Shown here in pieces: positions 42,654 to 51,146 of a stretch of 64,000 nucleotides of DNA. Position 1 is the stretch's first letter; each line of letters begins with the position of its first letter. Source of the stretch: Prevotella sp. MA2016 (GTDB lineage: Bacteria; Bacteroidota; Bacteroidia; Bacteroidales; Bacteroidaceae); contig NZ_JHUW01000006.1 in NCBI RefSeq assembly GCF_000619825.1, positions 611,168-675,167 on the forward strand, in the 5' to 3' direction. The notes under the pieces are model-generated. The model worked only from the letters and a program-made list of their open reading frames with translations. It had not been told where the DNA came from and did no database searches. A program made the position numbers and the translations under genes.

Positions 42654-45377
42654 CTACAAATTCCGCAGGAATTCTGTGAGGTTGGCTTTTGACTCCAAAT
42701 CTAACTTCTGTCGAATGCGGTAGCGGGCTATCTCTACACCACGGATGGAAATATTGAGCAGCGGCGCAATCTCTTTCGACATCAGGTTCATACGGATGTA
42801 GGCGCAAAGCATTTTTTCTTTGTGCGACAGCTGTGGATAGCGCTCTCCAAGGGTCTTCAGAAAGTGATGATGCACATTGTCGAACGAGTTGCGGAAGGCT
42901 TCCAGGTCGTCGTCGTGCTCGATATTCGTATCAATCTGTCCGATCAGTCGCACCACACGCCGTTTGATGGCTGGCAGATTCTCCTCGCTCAGTCCGTTGT
43001 TGATGCTCACGGCAGTCTTCTTAATCTCCTGCAGCATCTCGTTCTTACGTACCACATTCATGCGCGAACGTACCAGTTCGTCCTGGCGGGCGCGCAGTTC
43101 TATCTGCAGCTTCTCTTCCTCCAGATTCTCAATCTGTTCGTCTTTCTCTTTAATCAGTTGCTGCCTGCTCTTCATGATGCGATGATACAGTGCATAGATG
43201 GCTGCCATGATACTGATGATATAAAGGGCATAGGCCCACCAGGAGCGATACCAGGGTGGCAGGATGGTAAACTCAAAACTGTTTTCGTTGCCAATGCTGC
43301 CGTCGGGATTAATCACTTTGACGTGGAACGTGTAGTGCCCCTCGGTCAGGTTGGTATATTCCTTGACGTGCCGACGGGTGTATGGGCTCCAGTCTTGTTC
43401 GCCAGAGCCTTCGAGCCAGTAGCTGAACCGCACGGCTTGCGAAGGGTCGTAGCTGTTGGCACTGTATTCAAAGCGTATGGAGTTATTCCTCCAACTGATG
43501 TGTGGCTGTTCGGCTTTATAGTAGAGTGTGTCGGCGTTATTGCCAATGATGATACGACGTATGTAGGGCTGGATGGCGCGTGTGCTGTCCTGTGCCTGTT
43601 GGGTGTAGAGTAGGGCAAAGCCGTCTTCGGTGCCTATCACGGCTTGCTGTCGGTTGGTATAGCTCACGCTCTCGAAGTCCTCCATCAAACAGTTGTTCAG
43701 ATAGCTGCGGTGCCACTTGCCGTTGCTCACATGCATGGCACCATCGGTGGCATACCAGATATGTCCGTCGGGCGTCTGAGAGATATAGTTGTAGGCGGTA
43801 TGCCCCTCTAACTGTTCCTCGAGCGATGTGTGGCGTACCAGCTGGTCGTGGCTGGCATCATAGCGGAACAAACCTTGTCGGCTGGCTATCACCATCTCAC
43901 CATTCACCTTGGCAATAAAAACATTGTCGCCCTTGGGCAGCGTGGCTGAGTTGTAACATTTCTTACTGACAACGTTCTGCAGATTGGGCGAGAGCACCAG
44001 TCGGTAAAGGCCTTTCTCCTTATTGGCCACCCACACAGCATTGGTAATATCTTCTATGTATAGCGTCTTGGCCGAGATTCCGGCACCCTTCACCTCTTCG
44101 GCCATGTGCCAGCCTTGTGATGAGCGACGCATGAGGCGCAGGCCCCAATACGAACTGGTTAACAGCACATCGGGATGGCCTGCCAATGGGCGTACGGCCC
44201 ACACACCGCGGTTGTCGTAGTGGGTGATGTGCTGGTCGTTGATGCTGAGAAAGAACTGGCGCCCGCCGCAGAAGAGCTGACCACCGATGGTGTCGAGGCA
44301 CAGTACCTGACTACCAGTGCCCTCAATGAATCTTATCTTTCCATCGGTCATGGCATAAAGTCCTTGATTGGTACCCAGGTAGAGTTGGCCCTGATAGCTC
44401 ACACTGCAGTTGCCGCTACCGATGGGCGACTGGCGACTGTTGAGAAAGCGGAGTGGCGACCATAGCTGAACGCAGTCGAGACCATTGTCGAGTGCCAGCC
44501 ATAGATTCTTGTCGGCATCGAAGGTGGCCGAGAGCACGGTTTTGTTTTGCAGGCCGTTGTTGGTTGACAGGCGTTCCACCTTATGCTGGTTCATATCAAT
44601 CAGTATCACCCCGTCCTGCATGGTTCCTAAGGCCAGCGTTGATCCCGACAATGCAGCGCACGATAGTTGCAGGTTGTTGATATCGGTAGCAATGGCGAAA
44701 GGTCGTAGTTGATGGTGACTGTAGGTAAACAGTCCCTTGTGGCTTGTCACAATCAGCAACTGCTGTTGCCAGGGGAGTATGGCCACGATGTCGGACGTTT
44801 TGCGGATGTCGATGCCTGGCAGTGGTACGAACCTTTTGCCCACAAGCACCGAGAGCTCTTTGTAAGAGGTGACGTAAAGTCGGTTGTACACCACAGCCGA
44901 GTAGTGTACGCCAGGACGGCAGTCGAGCCGCATCTTATCATTGTTGATATAAAAGGCCTCATCGCTCTGAAAAAATATGTCGTTGCCAATGCGGTGGATA
45001 TGCCAGATGTTTACACGCTCTTTCTGGTTGGTCTTTCCTGATAGATTCTGGTATATCATTTTTCCTTTGGCATTACGGATGTATCTGCCGAACTGTCCTA
45101 AGGCACCCACATAAATGGTGTCGCCTACAGGCAGCACCGAACGCACCTTGGTGTTGCCCGGTAGGGGGTAGGTGGTCCAGTTGGTGCCATCGTATTCCAG
45201 CAGACCGTTGTTGTTGGCAAAGTACATCCATCCTTCAGGACTCTGACCTATCTGCCAGTTCTGGTTGCCCGACTGGTAAGATTGGCGCGAATAGTTAACC
45301 ACAGCCCGCTGCCAAGGCGTCTGGGCCATCACTGGTATTGCAACGAAGGCAATGAGTGCTAATAACCATTTCATCAT
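42654..45377 (-). CDS. One-protein sensor-regulator: beta-propeller, Y_Y_Y, membrane helix, LuxR-type HTH
   Basis: A 907-residue regulator. The start is placed at 45377 (MMKWLL) because an earlier codon falls inside the -7 box at 45396-45403. Domains: signal peptide (to about MAQ); a two-component-regulator-type propeller of many short repeats such as WMYFANNNGLLEYDG and HIWYATDGAMHV (about 25-620); a Y_Y_Y domain (about 630-705); one membrane helix (about 713-735); a coiled coil (735-800); and a LuxR/GerE HTH at the C-terminus (about 845-905, SKEIAPLLNISIRGVEIARYRIRQKL). There is no histidine kinase or receiver. It probably senses a periplasmic oligosaccharide and directly controls the divergent PUL2 genes. 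Confidence 0.85.
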   Translation of the reverse strand: MMKWLLALIAFVAIPVMAQTPWQRAVVNYSRQSYQSGNQNWQIGQSPEGWMYFANNNGLLEYDGTNWTTYPLPGNTKVRSVLPVGDTIYVGALGQFGRYIRNAKGKMIYQNLSGKTNQKERVNIWHIHRIGNDIFFQSDEAFYINNDKMRLDCRPGVHYSAVVYNRLYVTSYKELSVLVGKRFVPLPGIDIRKTSDIVAILPWQQQLLIVTSHKGLFTYSHHQLRPFAIATDINNLQLSCAALSGSTLALGTMQDGVILIDMNQHKVERLSTNNGLQNKTVLSATFDADKNLWLALDNGLDCVQLWSPLRFLNSRQSPIGSGNCSVSYQGQLYLGTNQGLYAMTDGKIRFIEGTGSQVLCLDTIGGQLFCGGRQFFLSINDQHITHYDNRGVWAVRPLAGHPDVLLTSSYWGLRLMRRSSQGWHMAEEVKGAGISAKTLYIEDITNAVWVANKEKGLYRLVLSPNLQNVVSKKCYNSATLPKGDNVFIAKVNGEMVIASRQGLFRYDASHDQLVRHTSLEEQLEGHTAYNYISQTPDGHIWYATDGAMHVSNGKWHRSYLNNCLMEDFESVSYTNRQQAVIGTEDGFALLYTQQAQDSTRAIQPYIRRIIIGNNADTLYYKAEQPHISWRNNSIRFEYSANSYDPSQAVRFSYWLEGSGEQDWSPYTRRHVKEYTNLTEGHYTFHVKVINPDGSIGNENSFEFTILPPWYRSWWAYALYIISIMAAIYALYHRIMKSRQQLIKEKDEQIENLEEEKLQIELRARQDELVRSRMNVVRKNEMLQEIKKTAVSINNGLSEENLPAIKRRVVRLIGQIDTNIEHDDDLEAFRNSFDNVHHHFLKTLGERYPQLSHKEKMLCAYIRMNLMSKEIAPLLNISIRGVEIARYRIRQKLDLESKANLTEFLRNL

Positions 45378-45395
45378 ACCTATCATATTTTTCGG

Positions 45396-45403
45396 CAAAG
45401 ATA
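45396..45403 (-). promoter_or_regulatory. Bacteroidetes -7 box (TATCTTTG) for the PUL2 regulator
   Basis: Minus-strand TATCTTTG, 18 bases before the chosen start, with an ATTG at a 20-bp spacing upstream (plus-strand 45424-45427). It fixes the start downstream of 45396. Confidence 0.65.
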
Positions 45404-45454
45404 AGCATAATTATTGAATCGTGCAATAATATATGAGAAAATAATGATGGGAGC

Positions 45455-45539
45455 TGATGTAGTGATTCGCTTTTGTAACAGCTTGATTCATAGTTGAATA
45501 GGGTTTCGCTGAGAAACAGATGATGTAGCGCTTTTGCTG
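45455..45539 (+). repeat. Pair of imperfect direct repeats upstream of PUL2 susC
   Basis: TGATGTAG followed closely by CGCTTTTG occurs at 45455-45475 and again at 45521-45536. The repeat starts are 66 bp apart, about six helical turns. Both lie between the divergent regulator and SusC promoters, upstream of the -33 element at 45569. They could be operators for the LuxR-type regulator. Confidence 0.4.
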
Positions 45540-45568
45540 GTTTGTAGTAATCAAGATGTGGCCGAAAG

Positions 45569-45600
45569 TTTGTGGCGAGTGCAGATAAGACGTAATTTTG
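45569..45600 (+). promoter_or_regulatory. Complete Bacteroidetes promoter for the PUL2 susC operon
   Basis: The -33 TTTG at 45569-45572 and -7 TAATTTTG at 45593-45600 are separated by exactly 20 bp, the best promoter match in the window. Transcription would start near 45605, about 40 bases before the SusC ATG at 45644. Confidence 0.8.
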
Positions 45601-45643
45601 CGCCATCAATTTTTTTATTATCAAACTAAATACCTGTTTTTAT

Positions 45644-48600
45644 ATGAGAAAAAAAACATTGTCAACAAGAAGCGTACAGCTGCTACTGGTGAGCTGTATG
45701 TTGTTACTCATGGGAGTAGGTGCTTGGGCACAAAACCCCCAGACTATCAAAGGCACCGTGCTGGATAAGAACACGCACGAGCCGATGATAGGTGTAAGTG
45801 TGCTGGTGCAAGGAACATCGAATGGTACCGTTACCGATTTCGATGGCCATTTTACACTGTCGGGTGTAAAAGCCAGTGCCACCATCCAGTTTTCGTTTAT
45901 CGGTTACAAGAGTCAGTCGTTACCGGTAGCCAAGATTCATGGTGAGATTCTGATGAGCGAAGACGACAAGACGCTGAGTGAGATTGTGGTTGTGGGCTAT
46001 GGCACGCAGAAGAAGGTGAATCTCTCGGGAGCTGTGTCGGCTGTCGATGGCGAGAAACTGGCTGCTAAACCATCAAGTAATGTGCTGGATGCCATGCAGG
46101 GCGAACTGCCTGGTGTGGCTGTGCTGCGTAGCAGTGGTGAGCCAGGTAACGAGACCAGTGGCATGCGTATTCGTGGTTTCTCATCGGTCAACTCTACCTC
46201 AACACTCGTGCTGATAGATGGTGTAGAGGGCGACTTGTCGCTGCTCAATGCTGATGATATCGAGAGCATCTCGGTGCTGAAAGATGCCTCGGCCTGTGCC
46301 ATCTATGGTGCCCGTGCTGCTGCAGGCGTGGTGCTGGTTACCACTAAGAATGGTGGTGAGGGCAAACCCAAAATCAGCTATAGCGGTTATTATGCCACCA
46401 ACCTGCCTGGTAACATGCCTGAGCGCCTGACTGCCTGGGAAGAGCAGGAGTGGATCAACATCGGTCGCCAGAATCAGGGTGGTAAACCTGAGTGGAACCC
46501 AGAGCAGTCGAGCTGGGTGGGCAACCGCAATTTTAACTATCGTCCTAACAACACCAATGGTCGCTGGGATCAGTTCTCGGCCACTAACTGGGTGGACGAG
46601 GGTACGCGTAATCACTCCGACCAGACCAATCACAGCATCTCGGTGTCGGGTGGTTCAAAGAATATCAACTACCTGATTTCGGGCAACTACTTCTATAAGA
46701 ATGGTATGCTGAAGTATGGTAAAAACGATAATACCCGTGTGAACCTGCATGCCAAGGTGAATGCCGAACTGAATAAGTACATTGCCGTGGGTGTGAACAT
46801 GCAGTACCAGTCGAAGAAAAACAACGCGCCTTCGGCGGGTGCAGGTGCTATTCTGAATAACCTGTATGGCTCGCGTGCCCGACAGCTGGTGTACAACCCA
46901 ACCGACGACGTGAACTACGATGTGAACCCCTATAACGGCGACCTGCAGTTCAACCCCATCCAGGTGATGAAGGAGGGCGGACAGTCGGAAACACTTTATG
47001 AAACCTTTATTGGTAAGGGCGACCTGACGATTAAAAACCTGGTGAAGGGGCTGCGCATCAACCTGAATGCCAGTCGCCGTGCTGGCTATTATACCGGTCG
47101 TACCGAGCGCCATTATCTGGTATGGTATGGCATGACTGGCAATAATGTTCGTCAGACTTATAATAATCCCAACTCGCTGTATCGTATCAAAAACAACGAT
47201 TTCCACGATCTGTTTGAGGCTACCGTGAACTACGAGTTCGACGTGAAGCGTCATAACTTCAAACTGTTGGCTGGTGCTTCGTATGAGAACTACCGCAAGG
47301 ACGAGTTCTCGGCTACCGCCAAGAACATGAACTCTAACGATTTCTATTCGTTCAACTATTACGACACAGCCGAGGCTACCAACACCACGCTGGGGGATAA
47401 CATCGCCCCATGGTCGATGATGTCATACTTCGGTCGTCTGAACTACAACTATGCCGATCGCTATCTGTTCGAGGCCAACATCCGTTACGATGGTTCATCG
47501 CGCCTGGCTCCAGAGAAGCGTTGGAAGGCTTTCCCATCAGTATCGGCTGCCTGGCGTATCAGTCAGGAAGAGTGGTTCAAACTCGACTGGGTGAGCAACC
47601 TGAAACTGCGTGCCTCGTGGGGACAACTTGGTAACGGTGCCATCCTGGGGCTCTACGATTATATCCCTACCATCGCTCAAAGCACGGTGTATATGGGTGA
47701 GAAGTCGTATTATCAGAGTCAGCTGGCCTCGAAGGATAAGACTTGGGAGACCATCGAGACCACTAACGTGGGTATCGACTTAGGTTTGCTGAATGGCCGA
47801 TTGAACGCTTCTTTCGATTATTATTGGAAGTACAACAACGACATGTTGTCGAAACTGCAGCTGCCACACACCATCGGTATCGGCATTCCTAATGTGAATG
47901 TTGGTAAGCTGAAGACATGGGGATGGGAGTTCGAAGTGAAGTGGAACGACCGTATTGGCGACTTCAGCTATCAGGTGGCATTCAATATCTCTGACGCTCA
48001 GAACAAGTTGATGGAATACGACGGTGCCGATGTGATTTATGCCGGAACAGTAGGATTGCTCGAAGGCTATGCCATGAACACCATCTGGGGATACAGAACC
48101 GATGGCTACTGGAACAGTCTTGATGAGTACAAACAGTACAAGCAGGACCATCCTGGCTACAAGTCGTTCAGCGATGGTAAGGTGAATGGTGGTGATGTGC
48201 GCTATCTTGCGCTGCCTGATAAGGATGGTAACATAGGTCATCAGGTAGGTGCTGGCGATGGAACCAAGGAAAACCACGGCGACCTGGTATATCTGGGCGA
48301 TGCCAACGGACGTTATCTCTACGGCCTGAACCTCTCGGCTCAGTGGAAAGGTTTCGACCTCTCGATGATGTTCCAGGGCGTGGGCAAACGCAAACTACTG
48401 ATAGATACCGAAGCCATCGCCCCCTTTGGGCGCACCTACCAGATGCCTTGGACCATCCATCGCGACTATTGGACTGAGGATAATCAGCAGGCAGCATGGC
48501 CACGTCTTTACAACTATAATGGCGATATGTTCAATTTTCAGCCATCAGATAAGTGGGTGCAGAATGCAGCTTATCTGCGACTGAAGAACATCACACTGGG

Positions 48601-48781
48601 CTATACCATCCCCATATCTAAGCGTTATATCCAGAAACTGCGCGTCTATATCAGCGGTAATGATGTATGGGAGAAGTCGGACATCCTGAAGGTGTTCGAT
48701 CCAGAGTCGGGCAACAATGTGGGACGTAACTACTACCCCTTCTTCCGTACCTGGGCTTTTGGCGTAAACGTGACTTTGTAA
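45644..48781 (+). CDS. SusC/RagA-type TonB-dependent outer-membrane transporter (PUL2)
   Basis: A 1045-residue full-length SusC. The signal peptide ends near GAWAQ (residue 29). A carboxypeptidase-like domain follows (about 33-110, IKGTVLDKNTHEPMIGVSVLV), then the TonB-box region SEIVVVGYGTQKK, the plug (RIRGFSSVNSTSTLVLIDG, SVLKDASACAIYG) and the barrel ending FGVNVTL. It should import the oligosaccharides that the PUL2 lyase and glycosidases then process in the periplasm. It is the first gene of the operon under the strong promoter at 45569-45600. Confidence 0.94.
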   Translation: MRKKTLSTRSVQLLLVSCMLLLMGVGAWAQNPQTIKGTVLDKNTHEPMIGVSVLVQGTSNGTVTDFDGHFTLSGVKASATIQFSFIGYKSQSLPVAKIHGEILMSEDDKTLSEIVVVGYGTQKKVNLSGAVSAVDGEKLAAKPSSNVLDAMQGELPGVAVLRSSGEPGNETSGMRIRGFSSVNSTSTLVLIDGVEGDLSLLNADDIESISVLKDASACAIYGARAAAGVVLVTTKNGGEGKPKISYSGYYATNLPGNMPERLTAWEEQEWINIGRQNQGGKPEWNPEQSSWVGNRNFNYRPNNTNGRWDQFSATNWVDEGTRNHSDQTNHSISVSGGSKNINYLISGNYFYKNGMLKYGKNDNTRVNLHAKVNAELNKYIAVGVNMQYQSKKNNAPSAGAGAILNNLYGSRARQLVYNPTDDVNYDVNPYNGDLQFNPIQVMKEGGQSETLYETFIGKGDLTIKNLVKGLRINLNASRRAGYYTGRTERHYLVWYGMTGNNVRQTYNNPNSLYRIKNNDFHDLFEATVNYEFDVKRHNFKLLAGASYENYRKDEFSATAKNMNSNDFYSFNYYDTAEATNTTLGDNIAPWSMMSYFGRLNYNYADRYLFEANIRYDGSSRLAPEKRWKAFPSVSAAWRISQEEWFKLDWVSNLKLRASWGQLGNGAILGLYDYIPTIAQSTVYMGEKSYYQSQLASKDKTWETIETTNVGIDLGLLNGRLNASFDYYWKYNNDMLSKLQLPHTIGIGIPNVNVGKLKTWGWEFEVKWNDRIGDFSYQVAFNISDAQNKLMEYDGADVIYAGTVGLLEGYAMNTIWGYRTDGYWNSLDEYKQYKQDHPGYKSFSDGKVNGGDVRYLALPDKDGNIGHQVGAGDGTKENHGDLVYLGDANGRYLYGLNLSAQWKGFDLSMMFQGVGKRKLLIDTEAIAPFGRTYQMPWTIHRDYWTEDNQQAAWPRLYNYNGDMFNFQPSDKWVQNAAYLRLKNITLGYTIPISKRYIQKLRVYISGNDVWEKSDILKVFDPESGNNVGRNYYPFFRTWAFGVNVTL

Positions 48782-48784
48782 GAA

Positions 48785-48827
48785 TTGAAGAGTTGAAGAA
48801 TTGAAGAATTGAAGAGTTGAAAAATTG
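48785..48827 (+). repeat. Five-copy 8-bp tandem repeat (TTGAAGAR) between susC and susD
   Basis: TTGAA begins at 48785, 48793, 48801, 48809 and 48817, with a partial sixth TTG at 48825, an exact 8-bp period. It fills the spacer from the SusC stop (48781) to just before the SusD ATG (48832), where the ribosome must bind. Confidence 0.9.
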
Positions 48828-48831
48828 TAAT

Positions 48832-50505
48832 ATGAAAAAGAATATATTCAAATCAATAAGTGCTGTGGCTATGGCTTGTGGAGCCATGATGCTGATCAGC
48901 TGCGAGTTGGACCGCCTGCCAGAAACAACACTTGCCGATAATACCTTCTGGCAGAGTGAGACCGACCTGCGTGGTGCTTGTAATAAACTATATGTGGATT
49001 TGCCTGGTTTCGACCACGACCGTCGTGCCGACGATATTATCGGCACAGCAGCCAATGGCACATCGAGCGGCAACTGGAGTCTGCCTTCGACATCAGGCGA
49101 CTGGACCAACCCTTATAATAAGATAGGTATCTGTAATAACATCATCACCAAGGGCAGTCAGGCGCCTTTGAGCGATGCCCAGAAGAACCGCTGGATAGCC
49201 GAGGCTTACTTCTTCCGTGCTTTCCACTTCTTCGATCTGGTAAAGAAATATGGCGATGTGCCTCTGATACTGAAGGCTTTCGACTCTACTGGCGATCCAG
49301 ATATCAAGATGCCACGCACACCCCGCGAAGAGGTTATCCAACAGTGCTATAGCGACTTGAAGTTTGCCGAGGAGTGGTTGCCCGAGATTGATGCCGTGAG
49401 CAGTGATGCCGATTGGGGGCGCGTATCGAAGTCGGCTGCACGTGGCTTGATGATGCGTATTGGCCTCTACGAGGGTACATTTGCTAAGTATCATGGTTTG
49501 ACCAGCGACCCGAAAGCACATCTCAAGGTGGCAGTAGATGCTGCTGAGCGTATCATCAATAGCGGGAAGCATGCGCTTTATCCCGATTATCAGAAACTGT
49601 TCTACTTTGATGGCGAAGGCCGTCAAAACAAGGAGAACGTGTTTGTAAAGGTGTATGGTCCTAATGGTGCCGGTGCCACCATCATGCATGGTAACTCGCG
49701 ACAGTTGGAGAATGGCGTGAGCATTACCCGTCAGACCATCGACCAGTATCTTTATACCGATGGTCTGCCTCGCGAGAAGAGCGCCCTGGCGATGATACCT
49801 GAGACCCGCTACGACGATGTGTTCGAAAACCGCGATCCACGTCTGGCTATGACTATCTATCATAAGGACGAGGAGGCCTACAAAGGCGGCTATACCCCGT
49901 TCAGCAATCAGCATGGCAATGGCTATGGCATCAAGAAGGGCTTTATGCTCGATGAGTGGACCACCAACAGCAAGGAAACGGTTGATAAGATGATAATCCG
50001 TTATGCCGAGGTGCTGCTGTCGTATGCCGAGGCGCTGTATGAGTTGAATGGCAGCATCACCGACCAGCAGTTGAACCAGACGGTGAATGCCGTACGTGCC
50101 CGTAGTGGCTTTGAGGCTAAACTCACCAATGACTTTGCCAAGCAGAATGGTTTGAACATCCTGGATGAGATTCGTCGTGAGCGCCTGGTAGAGTTTATCG
50201 ACGAAGGTCTGCGCTACAACGATATCATCCGCTGGAAGATAGCCGAAAAGGTGCTGCCAGTAACCATGCTCGGACTGAAGTATCATGAAGACGACACCAG
50301 TGCCCAGCGCGAGGACTTGCAGAGCAGGCTGACCACCGAGGGCGGCATGTATAAGGGCCAGAAAGTGTGCGATCAGGCCGATATCTATGTGATAGAGGAG
50401 GCAGGAACACGCTCGTTTGATACCGGCAGAGACTATTATTACCCGATACCAACCTATGAGATTGCTACATCCGAAGGCAATGTGGTACAGAATCCCGGCT
50501 GGTAA
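48832..50505 (+). CDS. SusD/RagB-like surface lipoprotein (PUL2)
   Basis: A 557-residue SusD-family lipoprotein. The start is the ATG at 48832 (MKKNIFKS), just after the tandem repeat. An earlier TTG in frame lies inside the repeat. The lipobox is MLISC with Cys24. Family blocks are AEAYFFRAFHFFDLVKKYGDVPLI, RYAEVLLSYAEALYE and ERLVEFIDEGLRYNDIIRWK, ending VVQNPGW. It caps the PUL2 SusC and binds the target glycan at the surface. Confidence 0.93.
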   Translation: MKKNIFKSISAVAMACGAMMLISCELDRLPETTLADNTFWQSETDLRGACNKLYVDLPGFDHDRRADDIIGTAANGTSSGNWSLPSTSGDWTNPYNKIGICNNIITKGSQAPLSDAQKNRWIAEAYFFRAFHFFDLVKKYGDVPLILKAFDSTGDPDIKMPRTPREEVIQQCYSDLKFAEEWLPEIDAVSSDADWGRVSKSAARGLMMRIGLYEGTFAKYHGLTSDPKAHLKVAVDAAERIINSGKHALYPDYQKLFYFDGEGRQNKENVFVKVYGPNGAGATIMHGNSRQLENGVSITRQTIDQYLYTDGLPREKSALAMIPETRYDDVFENRDPRLAMTIYHKDEEAYKGGYTPFSNQHGNGYGIKKGFMLDEWTTNSKETVDKMIIRYAEVLLSYAEALYELNGSITDQQLNQTVNAVRARSGFEAKLTNDFAKQNGLNILDEIRRERLVEFIDEGLRYNDIIRWKIAEKVLPVTMLGLKYHEDDTSAQREDLQSRLTTEGGMYKGQKVCDQADIYVIEEAGTRSFDTGRDYYYPIPTYEIATSEGNVVQNPGW

Positions 50506-50537
50506 ACAATAAAAACAAACTCAAAAGAAGCTTATTT

Positions 50538-51137
50538 ATGAAAAAGATATATCATATAATTGCTTGTGCCTTGTGCACAATGATCATGGGCATGTCGCTC
50601 TCAAGCTGTAGCGATGATGCCTGGGGAAACGATAATCCCGAAACAGAGAATGTGTTCTACTTCGGCTTTGAAGACTGGGGCCGACTGAACAATGGTGTGG
50701 GCTATACCGTAGCTCAGGGACAGACGGTAGAGATACCTGTTCAGTTCTGGTGTGCGGGCTCGCGTGCTTTCGATGCTGAGGCTTTTTATTATGTAGATAG
50801 CTCCCTGACGCTGGGCACCGACTTCCTGATTGTTGATGCTGATGGCCATCAACTGCAGCAGGACGCCAAAGGTGCTTTCGCCATGACATGGCAGCTTACG
50901 GGCACGGATACAACCAACAACCATCGTGTGCAGCACATCTACCTGAAGGCGCTTAACGTTGCCAAGGGCGATGTAACGATCACTACTTTCGACCCGAAGG
51001 ATGTAGATGCCGATGGTAAGGTGAGAATCTCGAATGGCTCGACCGATGGCGTGATCTATACGCCTAACAACATCAATAGTCAGTACGAGGTACATTGCTT
51101 AACACAAAACTACAAGGTGAAAGTAACTATTCAGTAA
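50538..51137 (+). CDS. SusE-position surface lipoprotein of unknown family (PUL2)
   Basis: A 199-residue lipoprotein with lipobox SLSSC (Cys24) followed by SDDAWG, an acidic run typical of surface-exported lipoproteins. I do not recognise a defined domain. The predicted content is mostly beta, with repeated alternating hydrophobic stretches such as VGYTVAQGQTVEIPVQF and ITTFDPKDVDADGKVRISNG, which suggests one or two Ig/Calx-beta-like sandwiches. Position right after SusD and before the hydrolases fits a surface glycan-binding protein. It starts 32 bp after SusD and ends 9 bp before the next ATG. Confidence 0.6.
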   Translation: MKKIYHIIACALCTMIMGMSLSSCSDDAWGNDNPETENVFYFGFEDWGRLNNGVGYTVAQGQTVEIPVQFWCAGSRAFDAEAFYYVDSSLTLGTDFLIVDADGHQLQQDAKGAFAMTWQLTGTDTTNNHRVQHIYLKALNVAKGDVTITTFDPKDVDADGKVRISNGSTDGVIYTPNNINSQYEVHCLTQNYKVKVTIQ

Positions 51138-51146
51138 TTGCTTGGT

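Noticed and set aside
45421..45643. A small regulatory RNA between the regulator and susC
   Set aside because: No terminator-like hairpin or internal promoter apart from those assigned to the two genes.
49093..50286. A 397-codon open frame on the minus strand
   Set aside because: It lies fully antisense to the SusD coding region; its composition is the shadow of the SusD frame and it has no start signal or homology I recognise.
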